DNA from: Tachypleus tridentatus
Taxonomy: Eukaryota; Arthropoda; Merostomata; Xiphosura; Limulidae
NCBI RefSeq assembly: GCF_004210375.1
Contig: NC_134837.1
Location: 19,787,586 to 19,851,585 of the forward strand
Direction of reading: 5' to 3'
Length of the DNA: 64,000 nt
Shown here: positions 12,560-23,299 of the stretch, piece after piece
Layout: each line of letters opens with the position of its first letter
How positions within the stretch are numbered: the stretch's first letter is position 1
The notes under the pieces: generated by a model
What the model was told of the DNA's origin: nothing
The model's database searches: none
What the model saw: the letters and a program-made list of their open reading frames with translations, nothing else
Position numbers and translations under genes: made by a program

Positions 12560-13270
12560 TAAGATTAGAGTTACAAAAATTCAAGAGAAATCAGGTTGTT
12601 ACAGATTTTCAAGTAAAAGACTAAGTGAAACGAAAAATATTAATTGATTCAAAAGAAATATAAGAACTAAGAGTTTATATTGCTATATATGTTAGTGTGG
12701 TATGTGCAAGAGATATATAGTGTCTATAAAGATTTTAAATGTCCCTATGTATTATTATAAAGTAGTATTATTGCCTAAACATTTAATGGTGATAAGGCTA
12801 GAAGCATTGAAAAAGTACTTGCAGTAAAGCCAAAGAGATCGTATGTTAATAAGATGTGCACACCATGTCAACTAGCTTGGGATTCTAAATTAGAAGATAC
12901 AGAAATTAAGCATAAGCAAGGGCTAGCAATTTAGATACATATTTGTAGAGAAGGTAACTAACAGTTGCACAAACAAAGTGAAACATAAGTTTATGTTAAA
13001 CAGTAGTATACCTATAATATGCAGACCCTACAGTGTGTTAGAGAAATGCTGGGTAGAGTTAAAAGCACATGCATGAACAAGAAGTTAAAGAGTATGGCAG
13101 TAATCCTTATGCAACCTCAACTGTGTTAGTTCTTAAAAGAGATGGTAGAGTATTATTCCACTTTGACAAAATTAAATATGATAACTGTCAAAGATACACA
13201 CCATTTACCAAATATACAAGAAACATTAGATAATGTTGGATATACAAGACTGTTGAGTGTAGATGTCATT
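12560..13270 (+). pseudogene. Ty3/Gypsy reverse transcriptase fragment
   Basis: In broken plus-strand frames I read HKFMLNSSIPIICRPYSVLE near 12980-13050. Then come SNPYATSTVLVLKRDGRVLF and HFDKIKYDN near 13100-13180, and a region equivalent to LPNIQETLDN-x-G-x-x-x-x-S-x-D near 13200-13265. This matches the start of a Gypsy-type RT (IRQRPRR..., SPWASPVVLVKKKDG, D-Y-R-x-L-N). Several stops and frame changes make it inactive. The catalytic YxDD part is missing. It could belong with the LTR-like repeat that follows. Confidence 0.7.
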
Positions 13271-13309
13271 ATTTAGTTTATTTTCTGACTTAATATCTCA
13301 TGATAATTT

Positions 13310-13800
13310 AGTTTCCTTGACAAATTTGTGTTACGTAACTCTGTAGGAGTTGTACATTGTGTTTGCAATCACACTGTTATCTAGGCTTTACTAATTACTG
13401 TTAACAACATGTTAATTAAATGTTCAGTACTTTTCTCATTAACTTAACTGTGTATTGTCATGTTTCAATACCACTCACATAGTTTATAGACGATTTCAGG
13501 CCTCAGTTGGATAAAGTATATATATTTAGATGTATGTGTATGACTGCATGTACATTTTGGTTAGAGAAAAAATATAAAGATAGCCAGCATGTGAGTGATT
13601 AGCCACATCAGGCAATACTTTAAAGTGAGTTTCACATTTCAATAGAGATAAGGAAAATACTTTTTCTTGTGAAAGGATGTTCTAAAATAATTGAGCCTGT
13701 CTGTAAACTGTGTGAACTTTCACAAAAAGGAAACCATCATTTAAAGTTCAAAGTACAACTGTGGTAACCCACAGAGTAACAAAAGTGGATCTATAGCAGA
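13310..13800 (+). repeat. LTR-like dispersed repeat, copy C
   Basis: This is the third copy. The shared end block AATAATTGAGCCTGTCTGT, then GTGAACTTTCAC, then AAAGGAAACCATCATTTAAA and GTACAACTGTGGTAAC, is clear. It begins about 40 bases after the Gypsy RT fragment at 12560-13270 on the same strand, so it could be the LTR of that element after an internal deletion. Confidence 0.45.
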
Positions 13801-14754
13801 CTATACAGTAAGAAACAAAATAGACAAAAATAATTCATCATGTCAACTGGATTCTAAAGTAGCTGAATCAGCCTGAGTTAACTTTTTACAAGAAATGAGA
13901 ATTATTTACAGTTTTAGATGCAAGCGTAATATCCTATAATGTAAAAAATGTGTATATGTATTTAGGTTATTTAAAATATATCACTTTAAGACAAGTGGAT
14001 TGTCCCCTTGCACTCCATTACTAAAATCATAGCAGACAAAAGTAATTGAACTATTCTACGTGGATAAATGCATTTTGGCTTTTATGATCCCTCCTATTTC
14101 AAGAAATCAAATGTACCATGCCATGACACACATTGGCTTTTATACAGGGTGGATACTTTCATTACCCTTTACATTAAATAGTAATGTTCTTGTGTTAATG
14201 GTAAAGGTGGAGAATTTGCACACAACTGTTTCAAATACAAAATACTTATTCAGAGATGACTGAAAATGATATGAAATGTACTGAATGGCCAATGAGAGTG
14301 TGTGGTTGAAATTCTGTACCAGTGTTAATATGTGACTTTCATAAATTCTGTACAAAACCTTGTTTGTATCACTCTTCCATGACCACCCTTCCTCTTCCCA
14401 CTCTGAGCTCTCATACTTTTACCACTTCTGTGTTCCTTCCCTCACTTAATTTATATTTTATATTGTTTACTGTGAATGTCAGTCTCTCTTTTTTTACTAG
14501 CTAATTAATATCACATTCCTCATCTCCAACTCCTTGTTACCAAGTTCTCTACACTTTTCAGTTATTTTGCCTCATAAGTTTGAACTTTTATAATTTAACA
14601 ATTAGCAAATTGAATAAACCAGTAACTATCTATATCAAGTGGGGGGAAGCAAGCATAACTATAGGGTGTTCCCCATCTACACTGAGATTAATAAACAATA
14701 TACAAAACCGTATGTGCAAGGAAAGAAAAAGCATATCATCTGATTTAGGATTGA

Positions 14755-14850
14755 ACACAAAGCTATACTATGGACTTTCTGTGATCTGCCCACCAAGGAT
14801 AACAAAACCTGGCTTATAGAGTGCAAGTCTGTGCAAGACATAAACCATGT
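14755..14850 (-). repeat. SINE family 2 copy (degenerate, reverse)
   Basis: On the plus strand, CACAAAGCTATACTATGGAC, TGATCTGCCCACCAAGGATA and AACAAAACCTGGC are the complement of the family 2 tail and box B region. Only the 3' two thirds are recognisable. Confidence 0.6.
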
Positions 14851-15938
14851 AACCATGGGATTTTGTAGAGTAAGTGACATCCATGTGTTAAATCCAGCAT
14901 TCCAATTAGTCAAAACATTCTAAATAAAAGCTAGGGCAAGTTCTTAATTGGTGAGTAGCAGTGAGAAAGTAACACAGCATCAAAAAGCCTCCAGAAAAGG
15001 ATAAATCACAAGCATGGAACACACCTCAACTCTTATGCAAGTGGTATTTCATATCAGATATAATTTAAGTTTGGAGTTGTAAAGAATTTGGAAAGACTTA
15101 TTTTAACATGAAAGTAAATACCTAGAAAAATGTCTATTACATTCTAAATATGGTGAAATCTCTGAAGTTTCATCAGTTTTAGTTAAATGGTATTATGTTC
15201 AATTTTTTTATTATCTTTAAAGAATTATATTGCAATTTTACTGGGTACAAACTGTGAACTGATGAAAGTATCAGAGATTCACATTTTATTGTAAATGCAT
15301 TGCATATTATGTTTTACAGAAACTTTCAATAAATTGAACATATTCAGAAGTTATTTTAATTCATAAAATTTATTACTGCTTAAAAGAGTTTTGCTAAGAA
15401 AAACTACTATTACTCAAGTGGTTTGCAAAGAGAAATATGTTATGAACTGCTGGTCTAGACAGTTAAGCATTTGGCATTTTGACATACAATACAAGTTTCA
15501 AAAGTTCTCTGACTAAATGGAGTATGAACCAGTAATAAATTTTGTAAATCACTGACATGTATCATGCCAACATTATATACTTTGCTTAATCTTTGTAACA
15601 TACCTGTAGTTGCTAGATATACATGTATATAGCCATTAGAAAAAGTAAATTTTATACTATTTTCCACTAATAGTTATTTTAAAATCAGCACACAGTTTTC
15701 ATCATCTGATAGAAATAACTACCTGTAGCATTGTTGGTTGCTTGATCTCAAATAGTACTTAGGTTTTCTTGGCTGAATATCTTATAGTTAAAGAGAGTTA
15801 AACATGTGTTAGGGCTTACTTTTATATCTTAGATAATTAGATTTTAAAAAGTGCATAATTGAAAGTTTTAAACATTTTTTTAACTAAACATAATACTTTG
15901 CATCAGTTCTCAGAGTATAAGACCTTGCAAAAGTTAAG

Positions 15939-16042
15939 ACAACTACTGAAGGCTTGTGCATCTCTGTTGTAGTTGCACCTTAAGAGCACCACAACTACTG
16001 AAGGCTTGTGCATCTCTGTTGTAGTTGCACCTTAAGAGCACC
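15939..16042 (+). repeat. Perfect 52-bp tandem duplication
   Basis: The units 15939-15990 and 15991-16042 are identical over all 52 bases (starting ACAACTACTGAAGGCTTGTG). Each contains CAACTAC near its start and GTAGTTG about 28 bases later, so each could form a small hairpin. The lack of any difference indicates a very recent duplication or an assembly artefact. Confidence 0.93.
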
Positions 16043-16439
16043 TTTGACTTGTGCTAAGATTAGTAATAAAAGGTAATGGACAGAAAAGGGAAACAGAACA
16101 TTAACCATTAACTACATGTGAAAAGGAAAAGACCCAAAATTAGATATATAATCAAAAGAACTTTTAAGACATTCTATGAAAAAATAAAAGATATGTACAT
16201 TTTACCTTATTTTAAAACATTACATTTTACTGTACATTGCTCATACGTACACTTAGTGATATAGTAAAGAAAATAAAATACAAACATTAACCTTAAAAAC
16301 TTTTGGTATTCATTTAGAAGGTTTAGCAGTTATGTAAATAAAACTTGTAACTGTAAGATGAAGAAAAGTATTTCTATACTTGAAATACAACAAATGTCAA
16401 CGTTTTCTAAAACTGAAAATGTATCTCCAATAGATACCA

Positions 16440-16790
16440 TAAAAAGCTTTCTCAACTATTCTGCCCTCTATTGGCAGAAATGTTTGGTCACCACTAACCT
16501 TCATATTCCCACTTATCTCTGCATACTAGCATTAAAATGATTATGCTGCAACCCTTCACTATCCCTATCATAACTGGCAACTTCTCTAATCTTCCAACTT
16601 TTAACCACTTTGAGACTGGTCAGATCACTCGAAATTACATTGGAAGTGGGGAAGAAGAATGGGAAAAGTGAGAAGAGATAAGTACCTATCAGATATACAT
16701 TTACATCTGAATCTGTTAACAGATTCAGATTATGACTTGCTGGTAAAGTTTTATGATGGCAGTGGGCCCAAAACAAAAGATTTAATACTT
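16440..16790 (+). repeat. Dispersed repeat, copy 1 (pair with 41190-41540)
   Basis: TGCCCTCTATTGGCAGAAAT, GTTTGGTCACCACTA and, further on, a GAAGAATGGGAAAAGTGAGA block with TATCAGATATACATTT match 41190-41540 in the same order. It is non-coding and of unknown class; it may be an old SINE or MITE. Confidence 0.55.
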
Positions 16791-17104
16791 GAAAACAGGT
16801 CTGTCAACTAAGAAAATGATTCCTTTTAAGGAAGCATCAAATGGAAAACTATCCTCTTTCTACACACTTTTAAAATTTGACATGGCTATACAGCATGATT
16901 ATAATATCCACACTATGTGCACTACTATTGTTACTGCAGATATATATACCAGTTACCACTGAATAATCATGGTTATGGCTCACCAAATGTTAGAAACTTA
17001 TGTTTTAAGTAGTAGACATTAAAATAAATATATAAATGTACTGATTATGTAAATGATTATTCTACAATAGGTATATAGGATTTGTTGATGATAAATTAGG
17101 TATA

Positions 17105-17185
17105 AATCTTCAGGTATAGATGACCTAGGAAGGTCGAAACGTTGTTCTTTTCTTATCAATAAATGTGTTAATACCCATACCAGCT
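17105..17185 (+). repeat. Piece of the Penelope-type terminal repeat
   Basis: It contains GACCTAGGAAGGTCGAAACG followed by TTGTTC and, after a spacer, TACCCATACCAGCTGTT. The same motif order (GGTCGAAACGTT, then TA-CC-TACCAGC) is found on the minus strand of 59640-60012 and in the spacer and arm of the fold-back at 8106. Confidence 0.5.
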
Positions 17186-17757
17186 GTTCTGAGATACATG
17201 AACAAATAAACAAATTCATCCAAGGGGGATAAAAGTTGTAAGCATCTCCCTTGAAATAATATGCAACTGAGAGACACATTCAGAAGGGGAGAAAAGGCTG
17301 TCCAAATCCAAAACTTTACAGTCAATAAACACTCTAATTGTGAAATCATCAGTTTGTTCTGATTGTAATATGAAACTGGTCAAATATCAATGGACCCAAG
17401 TTATCATTTCATGGTCCAAGAACTGTGGTTTCAACTTGTTGGACATGGGCAATAATTTTACTGCCACAGTATCAATAGTTATCACCAAAAGCATAAGTGC
17501 ATAACTCTCAAAATTGAAAGAGGGAAGATGAAAAACATAATTCATAACACACTACAAAAGTGAAAACAAAATGGTAAAGAACAATATAAATGATATAGAA
17601 AAAATTAAGAAAGTGAAATGATAAATTTCAACAAAATGCTTCTTTAAACTTTCACATATATACATGTACACAAGAAAACAAAACTCTGCTAATTTAAATA
17701 CTTTAAATTATTGTTAGTGCACATTTAAAATTATCTAACATTTGACCAAATTTGATA

Positions 17758-17806
17758 TACACACACACACACAGATATATATATATATATATATACACAC
17801 ACATAT
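17758..17806. repeat. AC/AT microsatellite
   Basis: This is a compound (AC)n-(AT)n-(AC)n tract. Similar short AC runs occur at 27868-27880. Confidence 0.95.
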
Positions 17807-17874
17807 ATGCCAAAATGTTTCAGAGTGATCATATTAAGCTAGTCAACAATCTATGGTTTTATTATAAAGCTTAC

Positions 17875-17983
17875 ATGTTCTCGTATGTCCCACACAGCTA
17901 ACCACTTAATGCTTGTAATTTTCTTTTTATCAGGGAGTTGTATTGTTATATCTTCATTGACATACCTCTGTAGTTTGTTTGTT
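17875..17983 (-). CDS. Skeletor: Skeletor-like gene, exon 4 (first DM13 domain, C-terminal part)
   Basis: This 109-nt exon has a TTTTCTAG acceptor (17985-17984) and a GTAAGC donor (17874-17873). It encodes TNKLQRYVNEDITIQLPDKK and then KITSIKWLAVWDIREH. The pattern L-x-x-Y-x-x-x-D-I-x-I-x-LP and I-x-I/W-x-WLA/SVWD is the C-terminal half of DM13. It leaves in phase 0, so the next domain starts with a whole codon. The position after the VW motif is Asp, not Cys. The open frame runs upstream past the acceptor into low-complexity codons that do not resemble the family, so the AG was taken as the exon start. Confidence 0.87.
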
Positions 17984-18322
17984 CTAGAAAAAATAACAAT
18001 ACCTTTAAATTGGTCTTCCAAATAGTTAAAACTTTTAGTTTGAATAAAATTGTTAAAAATACAAAAATAATATAGGTAACAAAGCAATATATTTTTTGAC
18101 AAAACACATGCAATTTTTCAATAAACTGAATTCAGGCCTGTAAATGGATGTTTGATCAGTTATTTTAGCAAAACTATAGAGCATGTATACAAAGTGGTGA
18201 GCTGCTAAAATTAATTTATACTTGTTGTTTCATTATATAATAAATTAACCTTTAAAATTTCAAAACAAATCTGAATTTCATAAGTGCAACACATTTACTT
18301 GGATTTTAAAAATTTATCCTGG

Positions 18323-18595
18323 TTTTTGTTTTGTTTTTGAATTTTGCACAAAGCTACTCAAGGGCTATCTGCACTAGCCGTCTCTAATTTAGCAGTGTAA
18401 GACTAGAGGGAAGGCAGCTAGTCATCACCATCCACTGCCAACTGTTGGGCTATTGCCAACAAATAGTGGAATTAATCATAACATTATAATGCCCCCATGG
18501 CTGAAAGGGCGAGCATGTTTGGTGTGACAGGGATATGAACCCATGACCCTTGGATTAGAGTCGAGTACCTTAACCACCTGGCCATGTTGGGCCTC
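18323..18595 (-). repeat. SINE family 1, copy with 11-bp target duplication
   Basis: This tRNA-derived SINE of about 270 bp reads on the minus strand. The head is GGCCCAACATGGCCAGGTGG with box B-like GGGTTCATATC. The body contains a conserved block whose plus-strand form is GGCAGCTAGTCATCACC. The tail is AATTC-rich and ends in a T-run on the plus strand. ATTTATCCTGG flanks both sides (18312-18322 and 18596-18606), which fixes the ends. Confidence 0.9.
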
Positions 18596-21500
18596 ATTTA
18601 TCCTGGATTTATTCAAAAATGAGCCTGTAAATAGGTTTACTTTTCTTCACTTTTAAGATTTCTTTGGGACTATTTTCATATATATAATGAATAAAAATGA
18701 GAAAAAACAATCCTGTTAAGAAAATTCATTATTAATATTTCAAAAACACATTTCACACATTGACTTATATATAATACTAACTAAGTACAACAACTTAAGT
18801 TTAATTTCATATTGTATGTTACTTCAGTCACACATAATTATAATCTTTTTTCTCATTTGGAAATTAATTATTTCCCACAAGTGGCATGTTACAAGCAGCA
18901 ATGTTTGATGGTTGTCAAATTATTTGCAATTCCATATTACAAGTTTTAATGGTCAGGCTAATTTTTGCAAATGAGTTATAAAAGAAACTTGAAACACTAT
19001 AACTTTTTTAACAGCATATGAAAGTATAACTATACATTTGCCCTTCCCCAACATGCAGATTGCTGAATGACTGCCACACTGACAGTTAAATCATTTTCAA
19101 GTTTCTTTCTCTGTATAAGTTTTTTCTGTCAAATAATTGACTAAATTAATATTTTTTAGAAAAAACTAAATTTCTATTCAAAACTAATATTTGTTTAAGA
19201 ATTCTCTTTCAATAACACAAGTACAATATAGAAATGTCTGCATTATTCAAACAAAATATGATCTTCAAATCATGTTATTTAACACTGCTTAGATATCACT
19301 AAAATCATCAAAAATCAGTTAATTAAAAACTAGTTGTCTCATTCTCAAAACTAATATGTTATACAACAACATTTTAATGCAAGTTCAAAAAATGTAAAAT
19401 GGATATAACTAGAAAACTAAATATTGGTGTAGACTAGTTTTAAACATGATGCACTATCAACCATCCTAATTTACTTGGGTTATTTGATGAAATAACCTAG
19501 ACTGCAAGCATAATATAGAAATATCCAACATACCTCACTCTCCATTGATATACGTTTTATGTCTAAAACATTTTTTTTATTTGAAACATACTAAAGCAGG
19601 TCAAGTCCATGTACTAAACATAAACCAAGATGTTACTTTCTTCAGTATGGTCTAATCATGAAAACCAGCTACTGTTTAATGTGAAAGATGTGTTGTGTCT
19701 TATCTTTGTGAACAATATTTTCAATGTTATAATTTAGTTATTTTCTAGATAGAGATGCAGTTATCATGATGATAATGCAATACCTAATATGTTTGTGAAT
19801 GTTAACAATTGACAAGTTTTACATTATAATTACAAGTAATACTGCTGAGAACTTATTATAGCTGAAGAAAACAGGTCAATGTTCTGTTGAAACATGTAGT
19901 GTGTTCCACTATCAATTAAACCTTTTCTTATGCTCATAAGTTATTGTTTGCCTATCTATTATCACACTGTGTTAGTAAGTGGCATTGAAGAAGAGTGCAT
20001 ATAAAAAGGCTTGAATGCAAGGTTAGAATAAATTTACAGTCTATGAAAAGGAAACGTGTAGGCACTACATGGCAATTACAAAACCAGAAGTTAAATTTCC
20101 AGTGACAACAAGAAGTGAAATACCCATATCATAACTTTTCATCCTGTAGTAACTGTGGCATAATAAAACCGAACACTGGAATGTTCTGAAGAATTGATGG
20201 TTGGAAGACCTCTTATGGATTTGAAGAATAAAAACTTAAAATCAGGTTGTGATAAAACTGATAATTATAATAATGTTGAGACTGGATTTCTTCAAAATGA
20301 CATGGCAAGACTGAACAATTATTGTCATAAGAAGGGACACACTCCAAAGTTATGGTCATGTCCATTAAAAAGGTAGTTGTCATTCAAGTGAATAAAAATT
20401 TGATCATCTATTCAAATGTAACTTGTCATTAACTGGAACATAGTTTCCAGAAAAAAAAAAAAAACAGCCATCGTGAGATACAATGATGTCATCAACACAA
20501 AGTTCTAATATGTCTAATTTAATGTTGCACACTTAAGACTGAAGAAATGAAACTGATCAGGTGCATGTTTATTCTTATTTTTTTCTAATTAAACAAAACT
20601 GTATGCCTTTATATGAATTGTTATGCTTTATTTCACTAGTAAATGACATTTAGTGTTTATCTTCTGCTCAACTGCACTGATGCATTTGAATGAAGGTAAT
20701 GTGAATGCTGCCACTGGTGGCAGAAAACTAAAACTACAATCTTCTTATTTTGCAGCAATTAAAATAATAAAATAATGTTCAATTAAACTTATTTTTGGTG
20801 TTTTTACACTGCAGTATGGAGGGGTGACAGTTTGCAGTACCATTTTATATCTAGTGTGCCATACTCCTCCCTCAAAACTAATGTCTCTCCAACATTTAAC
20901 CTTCTACAAGACTATCAGTTTTTGTCTGTTTTTATTTAATTTAAGAACATTTACTAAATTCAATCAGTTTTGTTGTAACAATAATTTCCTGCTCCTTATT
21001 TCATTCTATCCATATTCAGTCAGGAATAATATTTATTCATGTAACCAGATTCCATCTTTTAATTCTGTCTGTTAAACCCATTTTTTTTTCTGATAGCAAA
21101 CACTGATGTACTTTTCAAAAGACACATGCAACAAATAAACAAACTAAACAAACACTTAACATTGCCTACCATCTTCTACCATTAAATGTTTATATCACTG
21201 TCCTTTTACAACACTAAGAAACAGTCTACATGCCCACATATTTCATGGTCTCTTATACTCTATTCAAAAAGAAAAGGTGGAGTTATTGCTTAAAATTTCT
21301 TTTTTTTTTTTTGTCTCTGTCTATCATACTAAGCTGTCCTAAAGTTTCATATGTCAGTATTAATGGTCAGTGTCTTTCCCTTTCTGGATACATTATGTTC
21401 TACTGTGCTAAGTTTTGGTTTACCTCACACATCATACAAGCAATCTGCCTCTTACCCTTCCTGTTTATTCTGATCATCGTACTCAAAGTCTCAATCCATC

Positions 21501-21599
21501 TGGTGATGCCAGATGCATTCCTTTTGACTGCTCTGTGGCTTGGTATTGAAAGGTCTTAGCATTAGGGTTCAAAACTCAATTACAGCTCATATTCTTCTT

Positions 21600-22840
21600 C
21601 TGAGTCACTGTTTAACTTAAACTGAGGCTATAGCTCCAAGTTAACTTTCTTTTTGTACTTTTAAGAACCATTTTCTGATGTTTTTTTGGTTGGTTGGGAA
21701 CCTTTTCAGGTTTCTTTAATGGTAAATCATTGCACAGTAACAGCAAATTTCTACTTCCATCTCTCTCTTATTTCACATCATAGATGGGACTGTCTTTTAT
21801 ATTTATCACTACTACTGTGCAGGCCTTATCTTTTCAGTAGAACCAAATAGTACCAGGTCCTCCCCACTCAAGCAGATTTCAAATGAAGACTGAGTTACCA
21901 GGCTGCAAGTCATGCCCATCGAATCTTTGCCATAACAAACTTTCCCACTGGCTGTTTTTAAACCAATCTGTTATGCCTTAATTATTTTCCTTTGTCAGTC
22001 TGTCACACAGTATTGGTACATCCTCTTGGTTTCCATCAATCTTCATATTAGACATGAGGTTGGTGGTTTGTATTTCAATTTCTAAAACAACAGCAAATAA
22101 TGTGAGAATCCTGTGCACAATCTTTGCAAGAAGACTCTTCCATCAACTTTCTGTCAGAGGCCTCAACATGACTAAGATTGTCTAAATTCAAAATTTCATT
22201 ATTCCCCTGCAGATAATATGGTATTGTGTGTGAACCAAAAACCAAGTTTTTGTTCTAATCTTACAAACATCTGATTCTTAAACTTCTTCTCCATGTAATG
22301 GTGAATCTTATTTCAGAAACTGAATCTGAGACAAAAGTCATTAATGATCCTCTCTGCACTGCAGACTTATTCTCTATGGCATACATTTGCACAAAATAAT
22401 TATAATGGTCCATGACTATCAAGATGTATTAATATCTAAACATTGAAATACTGGTTACTTCCCAGAACATTTCTTTAATGCACTGTGTTATACAACTGTC
22501 CATATCTACTAGTATCAGTACTGGACTTGCTTGAATGATACTTGATGGTGAGGTTGAAATCTGCAACATATGCAGCCCATTGATGGCCTGTCCATTTAAT
22601 ATGGTAGTAGTAAAGAGTACTTTTATCCATTTACGCTACAAATCATAGTGTATGGTATAAATACTCTTGAAAATGCTCATAAATGGGCCATTTTAATGCT
22701 ATATATTCAAGTTTTCCAGAGTGCATGAGGTAGTTTTTCTTTCATTGTATCAGTGTTCTGACCCATATGCTATTACTGCCATTTCATCTCTTTGTGTTTG
22801 GATAGAGGGTGCAATTTGAAAAGAGAAGATGTCAGAAGGC
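21600..22840 (-). pseudogene. Ty3/Gypsy RNase H and integrase remnant
   Basis: On the minus strand, QTQRDEMAVIAYGSE near 22755-22800 matches the RNase H start (EVAVIAYGSRTL). AINGLHMLQISTS near 22560-22590 is the GHRWV-x-x-LADF block. YILIVMDHYNYFVQMYAIEN near 22380-22440 is the integrase catalytic-core block (VLIVTDHFTKY). The C-terminal tail KACTVVVINIKDSPIYDVK and RNLLLLCNDLPL (21695-21830) is typical of animal Gypsy integrases. There are stops throughout. It runs in the same direction and belongs to the same kind of element as the RT at 25780-26700, separated from it by a LINE. Confidence 0.78.
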
Positions 22841-23299
22841 AAAGTTCTTATAATATTGTGGATTTTTTAATGTTGTTTAGTTTTGTTATTTTTATCCTCA
22901 GAAATTGCAGGTGAATAGCAACAAAAATGAGTATATTTAGTAAGATTTGGAATAAAATAGTAGGTATAAACTTTTAATTGAGATTTTAGTAGTATAACAT
23001 GTAGAATATAATTAGGCTTTATAAGCATAATGTTCTTAAGGTTCAGTTATAATTCAACTTGCAATGTGGTTGTATGAAAAACAGATTGTTTTATTTAATA
23101 AATACAGTCTAAAAACCAGTTATTTATCAAATTTAAGCTTTACAGTACTTACAACAGTCTACTAATATTTAATCATAGTATCTAGTGTTTATTTTAATTA
23201 TACAAATAGTACAGTTTTTAAGGCTAGTTCATAGGTTAAGCATTCCCAGTTTGTTAGATGCAATGAACTGTTGTTGTTTTTTAGAACTCTGAACTACTA

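Larger units (their letters stand above)
9497..17874 (-). other. Intron 4 of the Skeletor-like gene
   Basis: This 8.4-kb intron holds LTR-like repeats (9885-10330 and 13310-13800), SINE family 2 copies (11707-11830 and 14755-14850), a 4 x 75-bp tandem array (11941-12240), a Ty3/Gypsy fragment (12560-13270), a perfect 52-bp duplication (15939-16042), a dispersed repeat (16440-16790), a Penelope-type terminal repeat piece (17105-17185) and AC/AT microsatellites (17758-17806). The stretches 10330-11700, 13800-14750, 14850-15930 and 17190-17750 show nothing recognisable. Confidence 0.7.

Noticed and set aside
20180..20380. Plus-strand frame ending NNYCHKKGHTPKLWSCPLKR, like a retroviral-type zinc knuckle
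   Set aside because: The first cysteine of the CCHC pattern is missing, the spacing is wrong and there is no gag or pol sequence nearby.
21230..21559. 109-residue plus-strand frame rich in hydrophobic residues
   Set aside because: It lies next to the antisense of a Gypsy integrase tail; the composition comes from T-rich sequence. No membrane-protein family is recognised.
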